Shown: positions 5,424 to 5,477 of the stretch, piece by piece
How the letters are laid out: each line of letters begins with the position of its first letter
How positions within the stretch are numbered: the first letter of the stretch is position 1
DNA from: Clostridiales bacterium
GTDB lineage: Bacteria > Bacillota > Clostridia > Oscillospirales > CAG-272
Direction: 5' to 3'
Assembly: GCA_012511425.1 (NCBI GenBank)
Contig: JAAZGC010000235.1
Location: 1 to 5,477 of the forward strand
Length of the DNA: 5,477 nucleotides
Notes under the pieces: model-generated
Database searches by the model: none
What the model was told of the DNA's origin: nothing
The model's input: the letters and a program-made list of their open reading frames with translations, nothing else
Program-made: the position numbers and the translations under genes

Positions 5424-5477
5424 CAACCTTCCGCTTCAACGCAATGGCTTCGCCCGTAAACTGGGCTTGTTATGCGC

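Larger units (their letters stand above)
5147..5477 (-). promoter_or_regulatory. Non-coding upstream region of the S10 operon; probable 5' untranslated leader with hairpins
   Basis: This stretch of 331 bases up to the window edge holds no convincing gene. Short open frames cross it on both strands, but none has a ribosome-binding site or a recognisable product. In the mRNA sense it contains overlapping stems at 5390-5423, a pair of small hairpins sharing GCGTGCGG at 5291-5330, a perfect 11-bp hairpin at 5235-5265, and small stems at 5205-5219 and 5173-5183. The rpsJ ribosome-binding site follows at 5155-5160. The density of stems, and position ahead of the first gene, suggest an mRNA leader; many bacteria autoregulate this operon through one. 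I cannot match it to a known leader family from memory. Part of the far end may instead belong to the tail of an upstream transcript. Confidence 0.5.

Noticed and set aside
5239..5439. A 66-codon minus-strand open frame in the rpsJ leader as a leader peptide
   Set aside because: There is no ribosome-binding site before its ATG, the composition is unlike a protein, and it spans the inverted repeats without any regulatory codon run.
5341..5477. A + strand open frame starting with ATG at 5341 and running off the window edge
   Set aside because: It has no ribosome-binding site, its translation resembles nothing I know, and it crosses the hairpin region; it is most likely chance.

Overview
The window is the upstream two-thirds of a bacterial S10 ribosomal-protein operon, read entirely on the minus strand (from high to low coordinates). 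The order is rpsJ, rplC, rplD, rplW, rplB, rpsS, rplV, rpsC, rplP and the first seven codons of rpmC, which runs off the low-coordinate edge. This is the canonical bacterial order with no gene missing, inserted or broken. No transposon, CRISPR array, tRNA, rRNA or foreign-looking gene is present.

The likely host is a moderately GC-rich Clostridia-type Firmicute, perhaps a gut lineage related to Oscillospirales or Christensenellales. The evidence is the near-consensus AGGAGG Shine-Dalgarno sites before almost every gene, the Gram-positive style of the proteins (for example S10 with KYKDSREQFEM and L22 with RINKRTSH), and an S3 with a long Arg/Gly/Asp-rich tail. This is inference from sequence style; no alignment was run.

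Layout from upstream to downstream: 5147-5477 is a 331-base non-coding region ahead of rpsJ. It holds several hairpins, including a perfect 11-bp stem, and one weak promoter candidate. rpsJ (4835-5146) follows. An unusually long 218-base gap (4617-4834) then separates rpsJ from rplC and contains three hairpins, one capped by a GNRA-type tetraloop. From rplC to rpmC the genes are tightly packed, with gaps of 14 to 42 bases, a one-base TAATG overlap (rplD/rplW) and a GTGA overlap (rplP/rpmC). That packing fits a single polycistronic mRNA with translational coupling.

Together the products build both subunits: S10, S19 and S3 belong to the 30S head, and L3, L4, L23, L2, L22, L16 and L29 to the 50S. 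The least ordinary elements are the roughly 128-residue low-complexity C-terminal tail of S3, which contains a tandem repeat, and the two structured non-coding stretches flanking rpsJ, which are candidate regulatory RNA leaders. I do not see a wholly new system here.
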